64,000 nt of DNA from NCBI RefSeq assembly GCF_009617995.1, contig NZ_CP044129.1, positions 930,001 to 994,000 on the forward strand, given 5' to 3'. Below, piece after piece: positions 28,244 through 35,004 of the stretch. This DNA comes from Halomicrobium sp. LC1Hm (GTDB lineage: Archaea; Halobacteriota; Halobacteria; Halobacteriales; Haloarculaceae). How positions within the stretch are numbered: the first letter of the stretch is position 1; each line of letters opens with the position of its first letter. Made by a program: the position numbers and the translations under genes. The notes under the pieces are model-generated. The model worked only from the letters and a program-made list of their open reading frames with translations. It made no database searches and was not told the DNA's origin.

Positions 28244-28474
28244 GTGCCCCGAAGACGGAACGACGAATCGGGACGATATCAAGAAGTCTACTCCGATGAG
28301 GATATCCTATCTCTTCTGGAAGGCACTCGACTCTCAACGAGCGAGGTAGCTGATCAATTAGACTGTCACCGAACGACTGCCCATGACCGTCTAACTGAGT
28401 TAGAAGACGAGGGCAAAATCACGTCGAAACAGGTTGGCAACACTCTACTCTGGGAGATTCAGCCACAGTCTTGA
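28244..28474 (+). CDS. Winged-helix regulator, haloarchaeal type
   Basis: 76 aa from a GTG start (MPRRRNDESGRYQEVYSDED). ILSLLEGTRLSTSEVADQL and CHRTTAHDRLTELEDEGKI form the helix-turn-helix, and VGNTLLWEI the wing. The GTG is chosen because the TATA-like GGTTATATT sits about 26 nt before it and related proteins begin this way. Placed divergent from the methyltransferase, it may control the restriction-modification pair. Confidence 0.75.
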   Translation: MPRRRNDESGRYQEVYSDEDILSLLEGTRLSTSEVADQLDCHRTTAHDRLTELEDEGKITSKQVGNTLLWEIQPQS

Positions 28475-28549
28475 TCCAAGTTTAGTAAGTGGCTTTATCA
28501 AATCCGCATTCAAAACAGATTCTGAAACCGCTCTGTGGGTAATCGAAGA

Positions 28550-28768
28550 ATGGTAGACAAACAATTGGTTATGATTGCTGGTTCCGTGGCAGGTGCTTTA
28601 GCAGTCAGCGTGACGCTCATAGGTAGGGTATACGGAGTATTTCTCGACAGTATCGGTGCGACAGGTGCAATAGTCATATCCGCTATGGCGTTGGCTCTCT
28701 ACGGATTACTCGTCCTATCCATCGATAACCGGATCAAGATCAACCAAATGAGAGGTGACGACGAATGA
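28550..28768 (+). CDS. Two-helix membrane protein
   Basis: 72 aa. Hydrophobic segments about 8-28 (VMIAGSVAGALAVSVTLIG) and 35-58 (GATGAIVISAMALALYGLLV). The ATG at 28550 is used. First of a run of tiny membrane proteins; its end overlaps the next ATG (ATGA). Function unknown. Confidence 0.55.
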   Translation: MVDKQLVMIAGSVAGALAVSVTLIGRVYGVFLDSIGATGAIVISAMALALYGLLVLSIDNRIKINQMRGDDE

Positions 28769-28965
28769 ACCCTGACGATATCGTAGAAGCGTTCGTTGCG
28801 ACTATCATCTTAGTAGTGATGTTAGTCGTCGCAGTGACGATCTGGAATCAGGACATTGGGATGGTCTTAGTCGATCTCCTTCCGGGTTTCATCGAAATAA
28901 TGGTCTGGCTGTTTGTTGGCGGAATCATAGTGGCGCTACTGCTTCAGCTCGTAGAGGAATTCTGA
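28765..28965 (+). CDS. Two-helix membrane protein
   Basis: 66 aa, almost entirely membrane: about 8-28 (VATIILVVMLVVAVTIW) and 40-62 (FIEIMVWLFVGGIIVALLL). Coupled to the previous gene by ATGA overlap. Function unknown. Confidence 0.55.
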   Translation: MNPDDIVEAFVATIILVVMLVVAVTIWNQDIGMVLVDLLPGFIEIMVWLFVGGIIVALLLQLVEEF

Positions 28966-29013
28966 ATCAGACAAGCGACCATCTACTATAATCCAGAGCG
29001 AGACAGCATTCCC

Positions 29014-29460
29014 ATGGGAGATCAATACAAGATAGAATGGCTTCTCGATACAGACGAGAAGCTGTCCAGTGAAGAGAGTGAGCAGTTAGTACAAGAACTT
29101 GTAGAGGAGATCGACGCTGAAGACGAAGTTGAGTTTGGAGGACAAGTCATACGAAAATCTGTAACTGAAGTCGCCTCAGTTGGTATTCTAATTGTAAGCA
29201 GCATCAGCACCCTCATACAGGTCTATCAATTTCTACAGGACCGAGAAGATTCTAATGTAGGGGTTAGGCAGGTGGGCAACGAGATGTTCTATGTCGATGA
29301 AGTCAACCCGACCGTTATCGAGGAGAACGGCGGTACAGTAATTGCGAATGTGGAAGGTGATGTGTATTTCTTCACTCTACCTGACGATATGGATCAGCAC
29401 GTCGAACTAATGGCGGAACTGAGAGAATCGGAAGAAGAAAGTAGTGAGAAGGAGAATTAG
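29014..29460 (+). CDS. Hypothetical protein with one hydrophobic segment
   Basis: 148 aa. Acidic N-terminus (SSEESEQLVQELVEEIDAED), a hydrophobic stretch about 52-72 (VASVGILIVSSISTLIQVY), a soluble beta-rich part and an acidic tail. The pattern (small acidic domain, then one short hydrophobic helix) recalls small effector-associated proteins, but nothing specific can be claimed. It is tail-to-tail with the nuclease gene and overlaps it by 4 nt. Confidence 0.55.
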   Translation: MGDQYKIEWLLDTDEKLSSEESEQLVQELVEEIDAEDEVEFGGQVIRKSVTEVASVGILIVSSISTLIQVYQFLQDREDSNVGVRQVGNEMFYVDEVNPTVIEENGGTVIANVEGDVYFFTLPDDMDQHVELMAELRESEEESSEKEN

Positions 29461-30032
29461 AACATCTGAGCGATATTGATGAAGTCCTCGATGGGCTTCA
29501 GCTGGTTCGGCGTACACTCCGCTTTCTTGGATTCGTAGTGATCGTAGAGTTTGACCGGCTGGCATACTTGTTCGAATTCCTCATTGCTGATGTAGCCCAA
29601 GAATTCAACGGCAGTGATCCGGTTCCGATCTACTGGATGGTAGTGGACGTTACACAGGAAATAGAAATCGACCGTATCTGAATTGCTCATACAGTAGTCT
29701 TTGATCAGGTTTCTGTACTCGCACTTGCTCGCTCGTGTCTTCACGTCGATTGTCTTCCCGTGGACCACCAGATCGTCTGCTCCTTCACTACCATCCCATT
29801 TATGTTCGATTCCAGCCTGCTCGAACAGTTGGGAGAGAGCAGCTTCAGCAATGAAGCCCTGTTTGGCGTTCCCGATTGATTCTTCCTCTGGTCGGTCTAT
29901 GTCGTCCCACTCGATACAGAAGCCGTCTCGAATATCATTCTCGGAGAAATCGTCACCGAGAACGTGTCTATACATCTTCTCTCGTAGATCGTCGTCCACT
30001 GCGAGAGTGAACGATGAGTTGTCTGTCGGCAT
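29457..30032 (-). CDS. PD-(D/E)XK nuclease-like protein
   Basis: 191 aa from the ATG giving MPTDNSSFTLAVDDDLREKM. Glu63 (GFIAEAAL), Asp86/87 (GADDLVVHG) and Asp96-x-Lys98 (TIDVKTR) form a good PD-(D/E)XK active site. The fold is used by restriction enzymes, Holliday junction resolvases and viral recombination nucleases. No methylase or helicase partner is adjacent. A role in provirus recombination or host defence are the two main options. Confidence 0.65.
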   Translation of the reverse strand: MPTDNSSFTLAVDDDLREKMYRHVLGDDFSENDIRDGFCIEWDDIDRPEEESIGNAKQGFIAEAALSQLFEQAGIEHKWDGSEGADDLVVHGKTIDVKTRASKCEYRNLIKDYCMSNSDTVDFYFLCNVHYHPVDRNRITAVEFLGYISNEEFEQVCQPVKLYDHYESKKAECTPNQLKPIEDFINIAQMF

Positions 30033-30070
30033 CTTATCATATATATTATAATTTCTCCCCAAAGGTGTTC

Positions 30071-30179
30071 GTGAGTTTTGGAGTCTACTAACAGAAACCA
30101 AAACTCAACCCGATTTGAGCGGTCTATAGGTAGGGTTCGAGCCGAAAAATCGGGTTCGTTTGCAAACTCCAAAACTCGC
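30071..30179. repeat. Nested inverted repeats between divergent genes
   Basis: Outer arms GAGTTTTGGAGT (30073-30084) and ACTCCAAAACTC (30166-30177) are perfect complements. Inner arms AACCCGATTT (30107-30116) and AAATCGGGTT (30147-30156) are also perfect. CCAAAACTC occurs twice in direct orientation. The 186-nt gap has no gene. It may be a second origin, a recombination site or an operator array. Confidence 0.5.
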
Positions 30180-30218
30180 AGAAGCTTTTTACCACTTCAT
30201 TTATATTATTATACTGTT

Positions 30219-30386
30219 ATGTCAGAGAACGAAGAGGACATAGACGAATTTGTTAGTAGTATCGGAAAGCTTGTCAGAGCAGCAATCAACGATGACGAGA
30301 ACGATATTTTCGACTATCTCGAAGAATTAGCGGAAAGAGTAGACGAACTTGAGGAAGGAGGTGACGATGCCGGTGATGCAGAATGA
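30219..30386 (+). CDS. Small acidic protein
   Basis: 55 aa (MSENEEDIDEFVSSIGKLV...), helical, ending EEGGDDAGDAE. The last 32 bases are an exact duplicate of the end of the 30586-30732 gene. A TATA-like TTATATTATTATA precedes it. It starts an operon of eight tightly coupled genes that ends with the recombinase. Confidence 0.55.
   Translation: MSENEEDIDEFVSSIGKLVRAAINDDENDIFDYLEELAERVDELEEGGDDAGDAE
30355..30386 (+). repeat. 32-nt direct repeat, copy 1
   Basis: Starts AAGGAGGTGACGATGCCGG and ends at the TGA of the upstream gene. Identical at 30701-30732, 346 nt away. It includes a strong Shine-Dalgarno (GGAGGTGA), so each copy also serves as the translation start region of the following gene. 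Confidence 0.85.
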
Positions 30387-30580
30387 GCGTATTGAAATCT
30401 ATTCTGGGCTTCGTATTCCTTGTTGTAGCTGGTAATATCGTCGCAGCCCTCATCGCTGGAATCGTGACTGCCTTCGGTATCGTTCCATTCGAGTTTGCGA
30501 TGAGTGACGCTGGTTCTGCGATCTTCAGTCTTGTAGGATTCGCAATTGTCCTCGGAGTCTACAGCAAGGTGAGTGGGTGA
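30383..30580 (+). CDS. Two-helix membrane protein
   Basis: 65 aa: SILGFVFLVVAGNIVAALIAG and then SAIFSLVGFAIVLGVY as membrane segments. ATGA overlap with the preceding gene. Function unknown. Confidence 0.55.
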   Translation: MSVLKSILGFVFLVVAGNIVAALIAGIVTAFGIVPFEFAMSDAGSAIFSLVGFAIVLGVYSKVSG

Positions 30581-30585
30581 TCACG

Positions 30586-30732
30586 ATGAATGAAATGAGA
30601 TTGTACTGCGATAGGTGTCTTGGGCGTACTCTCCATGAGACGAACACTGCGGGCGGTACTCCTCGGTGTACAACTTGCTACACATTCAGTCATCCAGATC
30701 AAGGAGGTGACGATGCCGGTGATGCAGAATGA
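30586..30732 (+). CDS. Small zinc-ribbon protein
   Basis: 48 aa from the ATG at 30586; TGA at 30730-30732. Two CxxC pairs (YCDRCLGR and RCTTCYTF) make a zinc ribbon. The tail GGDDAGDAE is encoded by copy 2 of the 32-nt repeat. Sandwiched between membrane-protein genes. Confidence 0.6.
   Translation: MNEMRLYCDRCLGRTLHETNTAGGTPRCTTCYTFSHPDQGGDDAGDAE
30701..30732 (+). repeat. 32-nt direct repeat, copy 2
   Basis: Exact copy of 30355-30386. Recombination between the copies would delete the two genes between them without breaking the operon's frame connections. Confidence 0.85.
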
Positions 30733-31028
30733 AGGTATCTCAGTATGAAGAGCGAGATTTCAGAGATCTCGACTCTGACGAACAAGTAGACTACATCAAA
30801 AACGAGATTAGAAAATTCGCAGCTCGGGTTGTGATTTTAGTAGGGATTGTTGCAGGAGCTATCTGGTACACGACAAAACAACCAGATCCGCTGAAGACAT
30901 ATGAGATCATCATCAGTGCCCACTTGGTTCTCCTCCCTTCAGCGTGGGTAGGATATTACGTATACAAGCAAGAAGAACACGTTTTGAATGCTATTCGAGC
31001 GATACAGAATGGAGGTGATGGCTCATGA
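30729..31028 (+). CDS. Membrane protein, two helices
   Basis: 99 aa. Charged N-terminus (YEERDFRDLDSDEQVDYI), membrane segments about 33-50 (VVILVGIVAGAIWYT) and 60-80 (IIISAHLVLLPSAWVGYYV). ATGA overlap at its start and a further GGAGGTGA at its end. Confidence 0.55.
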   Translation: MKVSQYEERDFRDLDSDEQVDYIKNEIRKFAARVVILVGIVAGAIWYTTKQPDPLKTYEIIISAHLVLLPSAWVGYYVYKQEEHVLNAIRAIQNGGDGS

Positions 31029-31180
31029 TCGAGCTACACCCATTCTTACAAGTCATTCTGGCAGGTCTATTCCTCGCTGCCTTCCTGATTTCTGCTGCTA
31101 AGAACAGCGGCGAGGACGACGACGAAGACGACGATAAACGCAGTAGAAAGAGCCGACAGGCTGGTGATAGAGATGAGTGA
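31025..31180 (+). CDS. Single-helix membrane protein with charged tail
   Basis: 51 aa from the ATG at 31025. One membrane helix (FLQVILAGLFLAAFLISAA), then a tail of alternating acidic and basic runs (GEDDDEDDDKRSRKSRQ). It overlaps both neighbours by 4 and 8 nt. Its size and shape recall phage holin-like or antiholin proteins, but that is only a resemblance. Confidence 0.5.
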   Translation: MIELHPFLQVILAGLFLAAFLISAAKNSGEDDDEDDDKRSRKSRQAGDRDE

Positions 31181-31445
31181 AACAGACCTTGAGTCGGATG
31201 ATTGGATAGATGATGTCGGTGCAGGATTCGTCGGACTGAGCCTGTTAGTCGGTATGTTCGTCGTTGGTGGTGGAATATTATGGATTCTCTCAAGAATATT
31301 AGCCACGATCCCAGAGATCCTGATGAAGGCGCACAGGCTCGCATATACTCTTACAGATCCACTGTACGTCGGATTCGTGTATGGAATCGTACTATCCTAC
31401 ATCGTATACAGAGCAAGACAATACTGGGGTGATAGAAGACTATGA
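31173..31445 (+). CDS. Membrane protein, two to three helices
   Basis: 90 aa. Membrane segments about 17-42 (AGFVGLSLLVGMFVVGGGIL) and 65-82 (LYVGFVYGIVLSYIVYRA). Its TGA overlaps the ATG of the recombinase gene by ATGA, so recombinase translation is tied to this membrane operon. Confidence 0.55.
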   Translation: MSETDLESDDWIDDVGAGFVGLSLLVGMFVVGGGILWILSRILATIPEILMKAHRLAYTLTDPLYVGFVYGIVLSYIVYRARQYWGDRRL

Positions 31446-32083
31446 GCGAACAACAGAATCGGAATACAGTCCACAGGTACGTAACGGTAGACCAGATAGA
31501 CCAGCTGAAGGAAGCCGCCTATGACATGAACGAGGGGCGACCACTCGGTCGGAAACTCCGTGACCAACTCATCATAGTGATTGGCGCAGATATGGGATTC
31601 AGAGCGAAAGAACTCCGAGGACTCAAACCATCGATGTTCCACTTTGACGAAGGGATAATCATAATCCCCGGTCACATCCAGAAAGAGTACCCGACAGGTT
31701 CCTCGCCATCGAACGCTACACTCGAAATCGATCCATACGATCTCTTCGGAACCGAGCAACTACTGAAAACATACCAAGACAGCGAATGGTATCAGAATCA
31801 GGATACAGACTACCTATTCCCTACTCGGCAGTCCGATCAGATGACGACAGAGACTATTCGTAACGTCGTGAAGAGGGCGGCAGTCGAAGCTGATGTACGA
31901 CCGAAGAGAACAGATGGAGAGCCGTCAGAGCCGACTGAGATGCACCCTCACGTCCTTCGTCACTCGCTTGCATCCTATATGCTGAAAGACGAGAAGACCC
32001 GCCTCGTAGACGTGCGGAACCGCCTACGCCATCGTTTCACGTCCACCACTGAGCGGATCTATGAACACTTCCAGAAACGGTAG
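31442..32083 (+). CDS. Catalytic-domain-only tyrosine recombinase
   Basis: 213 aa, too short for an N-terminal core-binding domain. Catalytic set: Arg54 (GFRAKEL), Lys81 (HIQKEYP), His170 and Arg173 (HPHVLRHS), His197 (LRHRF) and Tyr207 (ERIYEHF). It is coupled to the small membrane-protein operon. It may act in excision, in inversion of element DNA, or be left from a merged second element. The pleolipovirus SNJ2 encodes a distinct integrase family; membership cannot be decided by eye. Confidence 0.85.
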   Translation: MSEQQNRNTVHRYVTVDQIDQLKEAAYDMNEGRPLGRKLRDQLIIVIGADMGFRAKELRGLKPSMFHFDEGIIIIPGHIQKEYPTGSSPSNATLEIDPYDLFGTEQLLKTYQDSEWYQNQDTDYLFPTRQSDQMTTETIRNVVKRAAVEADVRPKRTDGEPSEPTEMHPHVLRHSLASYMLKDEKTRLVDVRNRLRHRFTSTTERIYEHFQKR

Positions 32084-32127
32084 CGGGCGAACACTATTAC
32101 CCTATTCTACCCTACATTAGTGTAGTT

Positions 32128-32283
32128 ATGAAGAACATGGAAATCATCGAAGATACGTCTTTTATCGTATCTTACGAAGGTGATGTGCTTGTGGTGCATC
32201 ACGAAGAGGCAGGTGAAATAGCACGCTTGGAAGGCGACTTTTCAGACGAAGATATAGAAGAGGTGGTAGAAGACTATGACTAA
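32128..32283 (+). CDS. Small HicB-like protein
   Basis: 51 aa (MKNMEIIEDTSFIVSYEGDV...). The pattern of strands and a short acidic helix (SDEDIEEVVEDYD) looks like a reduced HicB-type fold. Its end overlaps the ATG of the next gene by 8 nt. No HicA toxin gene is beside it. Confidence 0.45.
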   Translation: MKNMEIIEDTSFIVSYEGDVLVVHHEEAGEIARLEGDFSDEDIEEVVEDYD

Positions 32284-32794
32284 TGATATCGAGAGAGTAC
32301 AGGAGATCTTCGGCGTATCCGAGGAAGTAGCGAGGAAACTGTTGACTGAATCTGTCGATATTAACCGTAGTGACGAATCCACAGAGGAGATGGAAGTGAT
32401 TGATGGAGTCGATCTGAACGAGCATATGGACGACCTCATTGACGGAGAGTTCGTAGACGAGAACACGGGCAAATACTGGAGAATTCACGTTGATGATGAG
32501 TACATAGAAACGTGGGAAGAAGGAGATGAAGTAGTTGCTAAGGATAATCGTCATGAGCTATCTTGCTATGGTGCGTCAGAACAGGAAGCTATAGAAACTC
32601 TTCAGGAGGCACTCAAAGAATTCCTCGTTCTGAAGACCGTTCGGCAGAACGGAGCCACCGGCATCGTAGAGATCGAGAACGAGCTGAATATGGGAATGAG
32701 AGACCTTGCCAATCCTCTTGGATCTTTATTGGATAGAGGAGAAATCTACGAACCACAACCGGACCAACTCAAAATTGTTCCAGACTGCGACTAA
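32276..32794 (+). CDS. HicB-like domain fused to winged helix
   Basis: 172 aa. A UBA-like/helical start (VSEEVARKLLTESVD), then a HicB-like segment at about 62-125 (YWRIHVDDEYIETWEEGDE..., YGASEQEAIETLQEALKEFL), and a C-terminal winged-helix-like part (TVRQNGATGIVEIENELNMG, then LGSLLDRGEIYEP). Likely a regulator rather than an antitoxin since no HicA is seen. It is convergent with the Tat-signal gene behind it, overlapping by 26 nt. Confidence 0.55.
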   Translation: MTNDIERVQEIFGVSEEVARKLLTESVDINRSDESTEEMEVIDGVDLNEHMDDLIDGEFVDENTGKYWRIHVDDEYIETWEEGDEVVAKDNRHELSCYGASEQEAIETLQEALKEFLVLKTVRQNGATGIVEIENELNMGMRDLANPLGSLLDRGEIYEPQPDQLKIVPDCD

Positions 32795-33281
32795 CCTCAG
32801 AAACCACTTCTTCTATTGAATCAGCGCCCCCGTCAGTACCTTGTAAAGAGTCTTCGTCGTGCCTTTCGATCACATACACATACTCATACTCAGAGTACTT
32901 CCCTGTCCGAATCTGGACATTCAAATCCTCGTCCGAGAATCGAGAGAAGAAGTAGGGGGAATCGATATACAGCTTCTCGATGGAGAGATCGAAAAGATCA
33001 GCCACATAATTCGTAGACTGCTGTCCACGATCCGCTACAGTACGAGAATTCAGTAGAGCGATTTTCTGCCACATCCCATACTCAGTATACTCCCACCTAT
33101 GCTCAATATCGTCGTTTTTGAGAATCCGAACACGACCCAAACCAATCTTGTCGTGCCATGTAGAATCAATCTCCCAGTACTCGTCTTCAGTTTCGTTCTC
33201 AGTCTTACCAATAGAGGTTAGATAGGGAATGATAGAAACCGATGCAACGGACTTAGTGAATTCCCTTCGTTCCATATTCAT
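32769..33281 (-). CDS. Tat-exported protein, paralogue 1
   Basis: 170 aa. The N-terminus ERREFTKSVASVSIIPYL is a twin-arginine signal, so it should be exported folded. The mature part shares GxWxKxxxLNSRTVAD...NYVADLFDLSIEKLYID with the neighbouring gene, which marks a duplicated family. No lipobox. Its ATG overlaps the stop of the upstream paralogue by 4 nt. Function unknown; a secreted lysogeny or exclusion factor is possible. Confidence 0.6.
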   Translation of the reverse strand: MNMERREFTKSVASVSIIPYLTSIGKTENETEDEYWEIDSTWHDKIGLGRVRILKNDDIEHRWEYTEYGMWQKIALLNSRTVADRGQQSTNYVADLFDLSIEKLYIDSPYFFSRFSDEDLNVQIRTGKYSEYEYVYVIERHDEDSLQGTDGGADSIEEVVSEVSRSLEQF

Positions 33282-33760
33282 AGATACTCGTCACGCTCCT
33301 GCATCGCCTTATTAGCGATAGCAATCTGACTGTCAGAGGCGTAATGTCGGTGATCCTCCCACAACTCTTCTACGTGAGTAACGACCATCTCGTATCCCAC
33401 TTCTTCAGTCGTATCCTCACGAATAGTAGCTTCAAGACCGCAATCGTGCGCCCAATGACTGCGCCACCTTTCCTGATCCGTTTGAATCGAAATCAGTTCG
33501 AAATCGAATAGAGTCGCAATCAGATTGTGGTCCGACTGTCGAGCTTTAGAAGCAGCTGCTCGACGCCATTCACTGTACTCTTGATACTCCTGCTCACCTC
33601 CCGAAGTGATCACTACCCCTTCATCCACTCGGCGCTTCCACACCCCACTCATTCTCACACTATCTCGGTCTTCCGGGGATTCGTTCTTACCAAATTCAGG
33701 AACGAGGGAAGGAGCGAACGGTACAGCAGCCATCGTCTTGATGTAATTTCTACGGTTCAT
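33278..33760 (-). CDS. Tat-exported protein, paralogue 2
   Basis: 160 aa. Tat signal NRRNYIKTMAAVPFAPSL. EWRRAAASKARQSDHNLIAT and LFDFELISIQTD align with the other paralogue. It is coupled to its neighbours by 4-nt overlaps at both ends. The five minus-strand genes from 34668 to 32769 form one operon. Confidence 0.6.
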   Translation of the reverse strand: MNRRNYIKTMAAVPFAPSLVPEFGKNESPEDRDSVRMSGVWKRRVDEGVVITSGGEQEYQEYSEWRRAAASKARQSDHNLIATLFDFELISIQTDQERWRSHWAHDCGLEATIREDTTEEVGYEMVVTHVEELWEDHRHYASDSQIAIANKAMQERDEYL

Positions 33761-33999
33761 TGGTTCTGATAGCTAATTTCCAGCAGGTAGTTGCGAAGGC
33801 GGTTCAGCTTCTGCATCCTCTCCGGGTGAGTCGTGTTCTCCTTCGCCCGCTCGATCTGGTTCATGCGCTCATCGATTTCCTGCTGAGTCGTGTTGGTCAG
33901 AGGATTCAGGTGAACACCAGCACTGTGGAGGACGTTCTGATACGCTGAAATCCCGTCATTGAAGTTCTGAATAGCATCAGACCGAGGCACTGGGAACAC
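33757..33999 (-). CDS. Small helical protein
   Basis: 80 aa from a GTG at 33999 (GTG at 33990 is also possible). Mostly helical and charged (EIDERMNQIERAKENTTHPE, KLNRLRNYLLEIS), probably coiled coil. It overlaps the upstream gene by about 20 nt. Unknown. Confidence 0.5.
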   Translation of the reverse strand: MFPVPRSDAIQNFNDGISAYQNVLHSAGVHLNPLTNTTQQEIDERMNQIERAKENTTHPERMQKLNRLRNYLLEISYQNQ

Positions 34000-34396
34000 C
34001 TCCTTCGTCGTCAGAACCAGCAGACGACTCTTCCACAGGCTTAGTGATCTGATCGAAATAGAGGTAGAAGTCGATCAACTCCTGAACGGACTGACGGGCA
34101 CGGATGATCCGACGCCGTTCAGTAGTGTCCAGCGGGCGCTGTTCAGAGACCTTGTTGTACAACCGACGAAGATCCTCGTCAATCTCCCTCAACTGACCCA
34201 GAGTAGGGATTTGATCTTCACCGGGGACAGGTAGGCGGTAGACTTGCCAGTCGTACTCGTGGTTCAGAATGTCGATGTTCTCGTTAGCCTCCTTCACGTC
34301 TCGCTCGATCAGCATCGTAGTCACCTGAATCGGCAGATTCAGACGCTCTTCTTCCTCTTCTTCTTGGGTATCGTCGGAATCTCTAAGCCCGAACAT
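33977..34396 (-). CDS. Helical hypothetical protein
   Basis: 139 aa. An acidic start (QEEEEEERLNLP) is followed by helices (LIERDVKEANENIDILNHEY, LREIDEDLRRLYNKVSEQ, RRRIIRARQSVQELIDFY). No membrane segment or enzyme motif. Starts 2 nt after the previous stop in the operon. Unknown. Confidence 0.55.
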   Translation of the reverse strand: MFGLRDSDDTQEEEEEERLNLPIQVTTMLIERDVKEANENIDILNHEYDWQVYRLPVPGEDQIPTLGQLREIDEDLRRLYNKVSEQRPLDTTERRRIIRARQSVQELIDFYLYFDQITKPVEESSAGSDDEGGVPSASV

Positions 34397-34398
34397 TG

Positions 34399-34668
34399 TT
34401 AATCACCGAACAATTGACTGTGGAGACCTTCTCGCTCCAATTCTTGATACTCTCCGACTAAGGCTCGCTTCGAGATATTCTCCATCTCCGCCGAACACAG
34501 TTCCATCAACTCCTCCATAGACGCCTCCTCACTGCTGGCTTGGACAGTCAGATCATGGGAGCTGATCTCGATCTGATTCTTCCCGTTCGTCCGATCCTCC
34601 AACCGTTCCACTTTGTTCTCCAACTCTTCCACCTTCTCCTCTACGTCCTCGGTGGTGCTATCGGGCAA
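34399..34668 (-). CDS. Coiled-coil protein
   Basis: 89 aa. Heptads EEKVEELENKVERLEDR predict a coiled coil at residues 8-27; the rest is helical and ends EREGLHSQLFGD. First gene of the right-end minus-strand operon, divergent from the RHH gene. Confidence 0.55.
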   Translation of the reverse strand: MPDSTTEDVEEKVEELENKVERLEDRTNGKNQIEISSHDLTVQASSEEASMEELMELCSAEMENISKRALVGEYQELEREGLHSQLFGD

Positions 34669-34796
34669 TCTGGAAAACCTCTACCGTACTATAGTGCCGA
34701 AGCATACGTATATCTTTTGACCCCACAGCGTATATACATTCGATGCCCAGAAAGCGGTCATAAGATATACGCCTCTACTAATACGCACGCTAAACG
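34669..34796. promoter_or_regulatory. Divergent promoter with repeated TATAC boxes
   Basis: Between the coiled-coil gene and the RHH gene, related boxes recur: CATACGTATATC, GCGTATATACAT and AAGATATACGCC, some inverted to each other. They are spaced so as to overlap both TATA regions, as expected for operators of the RHH protein encoded next door. Confidence 0.45.
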
Positions 34797-34961
34797 ATGA
34801 GCAGTCCTACGATCAGCCTCAGAATAGACGACGAGCAAAAAGAGAGATGGGAACAGGCGCTGGAAAACGAACCACGAGTACAGAACCTCAGCGACTTCAT
34901 ACGATTATCTGTTGAGGACTACATCGACCGGAACGATCTCGTGACTGATGATGACGAATAG
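34797..34961 (+). CDS. Ribbon-helix-helix protein at the right end
   Basis: 54 aa from the ATG at 34797; stop TAG 34959-34961. PTISLRIDDEQKERWEQAL is the beta strand and first helix, LSDFIRLSVEDYID the second. It is the same kind of protein as the left-end RHH (both have a strand followed by xxEQKxRW). It lies 27 nt inside attR. Confidence 0.7.
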   Translation: MSSPTISLRIDDEQKERWEQALENEPRVQNLSDFIRLSVEDYIDRNDLVTDDDE

Positions 34962-34987
34962 TGGCATAATATGGGTGTGATTTTAAC

Positions 34988-35004
34988 TATTTCTCCGTCC
35001 AGTC
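34988..35004. other. Attachment site, right (attR), with displaced rfcL start
   Basis: TATTTCTCCGTCCAGTC, the partner of attL. On the minus strand, the ATG at 35010 reads Met-Ala-Asp-Trp-Thr-Glu-Lys-stop: the original host rfcL start, cut off from the gene by the insertion. Confidence 0.75.

Larger units (their letters stand above)
8350..34995. mobile_element. Integrated pleolipovirus-like provirus, about 26.6 kb
   Basis: The interval is much richer in A+T than both flanks. It is bounded by the attL/attR pair in rfcL and carries tyrosine recombinases at both ends (8788-9783 and 31442-32083). It contains spike, membrane-protein and P-loop NTPase genes in pleolipovirus order (17995-22483). Its codon use (many AGA, ATA, TTA) differs from the host genes. 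Known pleolipovirus genomes are smaller (roughly 7-17 kb), so it may be a composite or a new lineage. Whether it can excise is not known. Confidence 0.8.

Noticed and set aside
32128-32794. Complete HicAB toxin-antitoxin system
   Set aside because: No HicA-like gene is found on either strand nearby.
13194-34752. Shared 11-mer GATGCCCAGAA at 13194 and 34742
   Set aside because: Too short and in unrelated contexts; could be chance.
8350-34995. CRISPR array or cas genes inside the element
   Set aside because: No regularly spaced repeats and no Cas motifs were seen.
8350-34995. Conjugative plasmid origin of the element
   Set aside because: No VirB4/TraG-type coupling protein or pilus set. The only P-loop NTPase sits in the pleolipovirus VP8 position.
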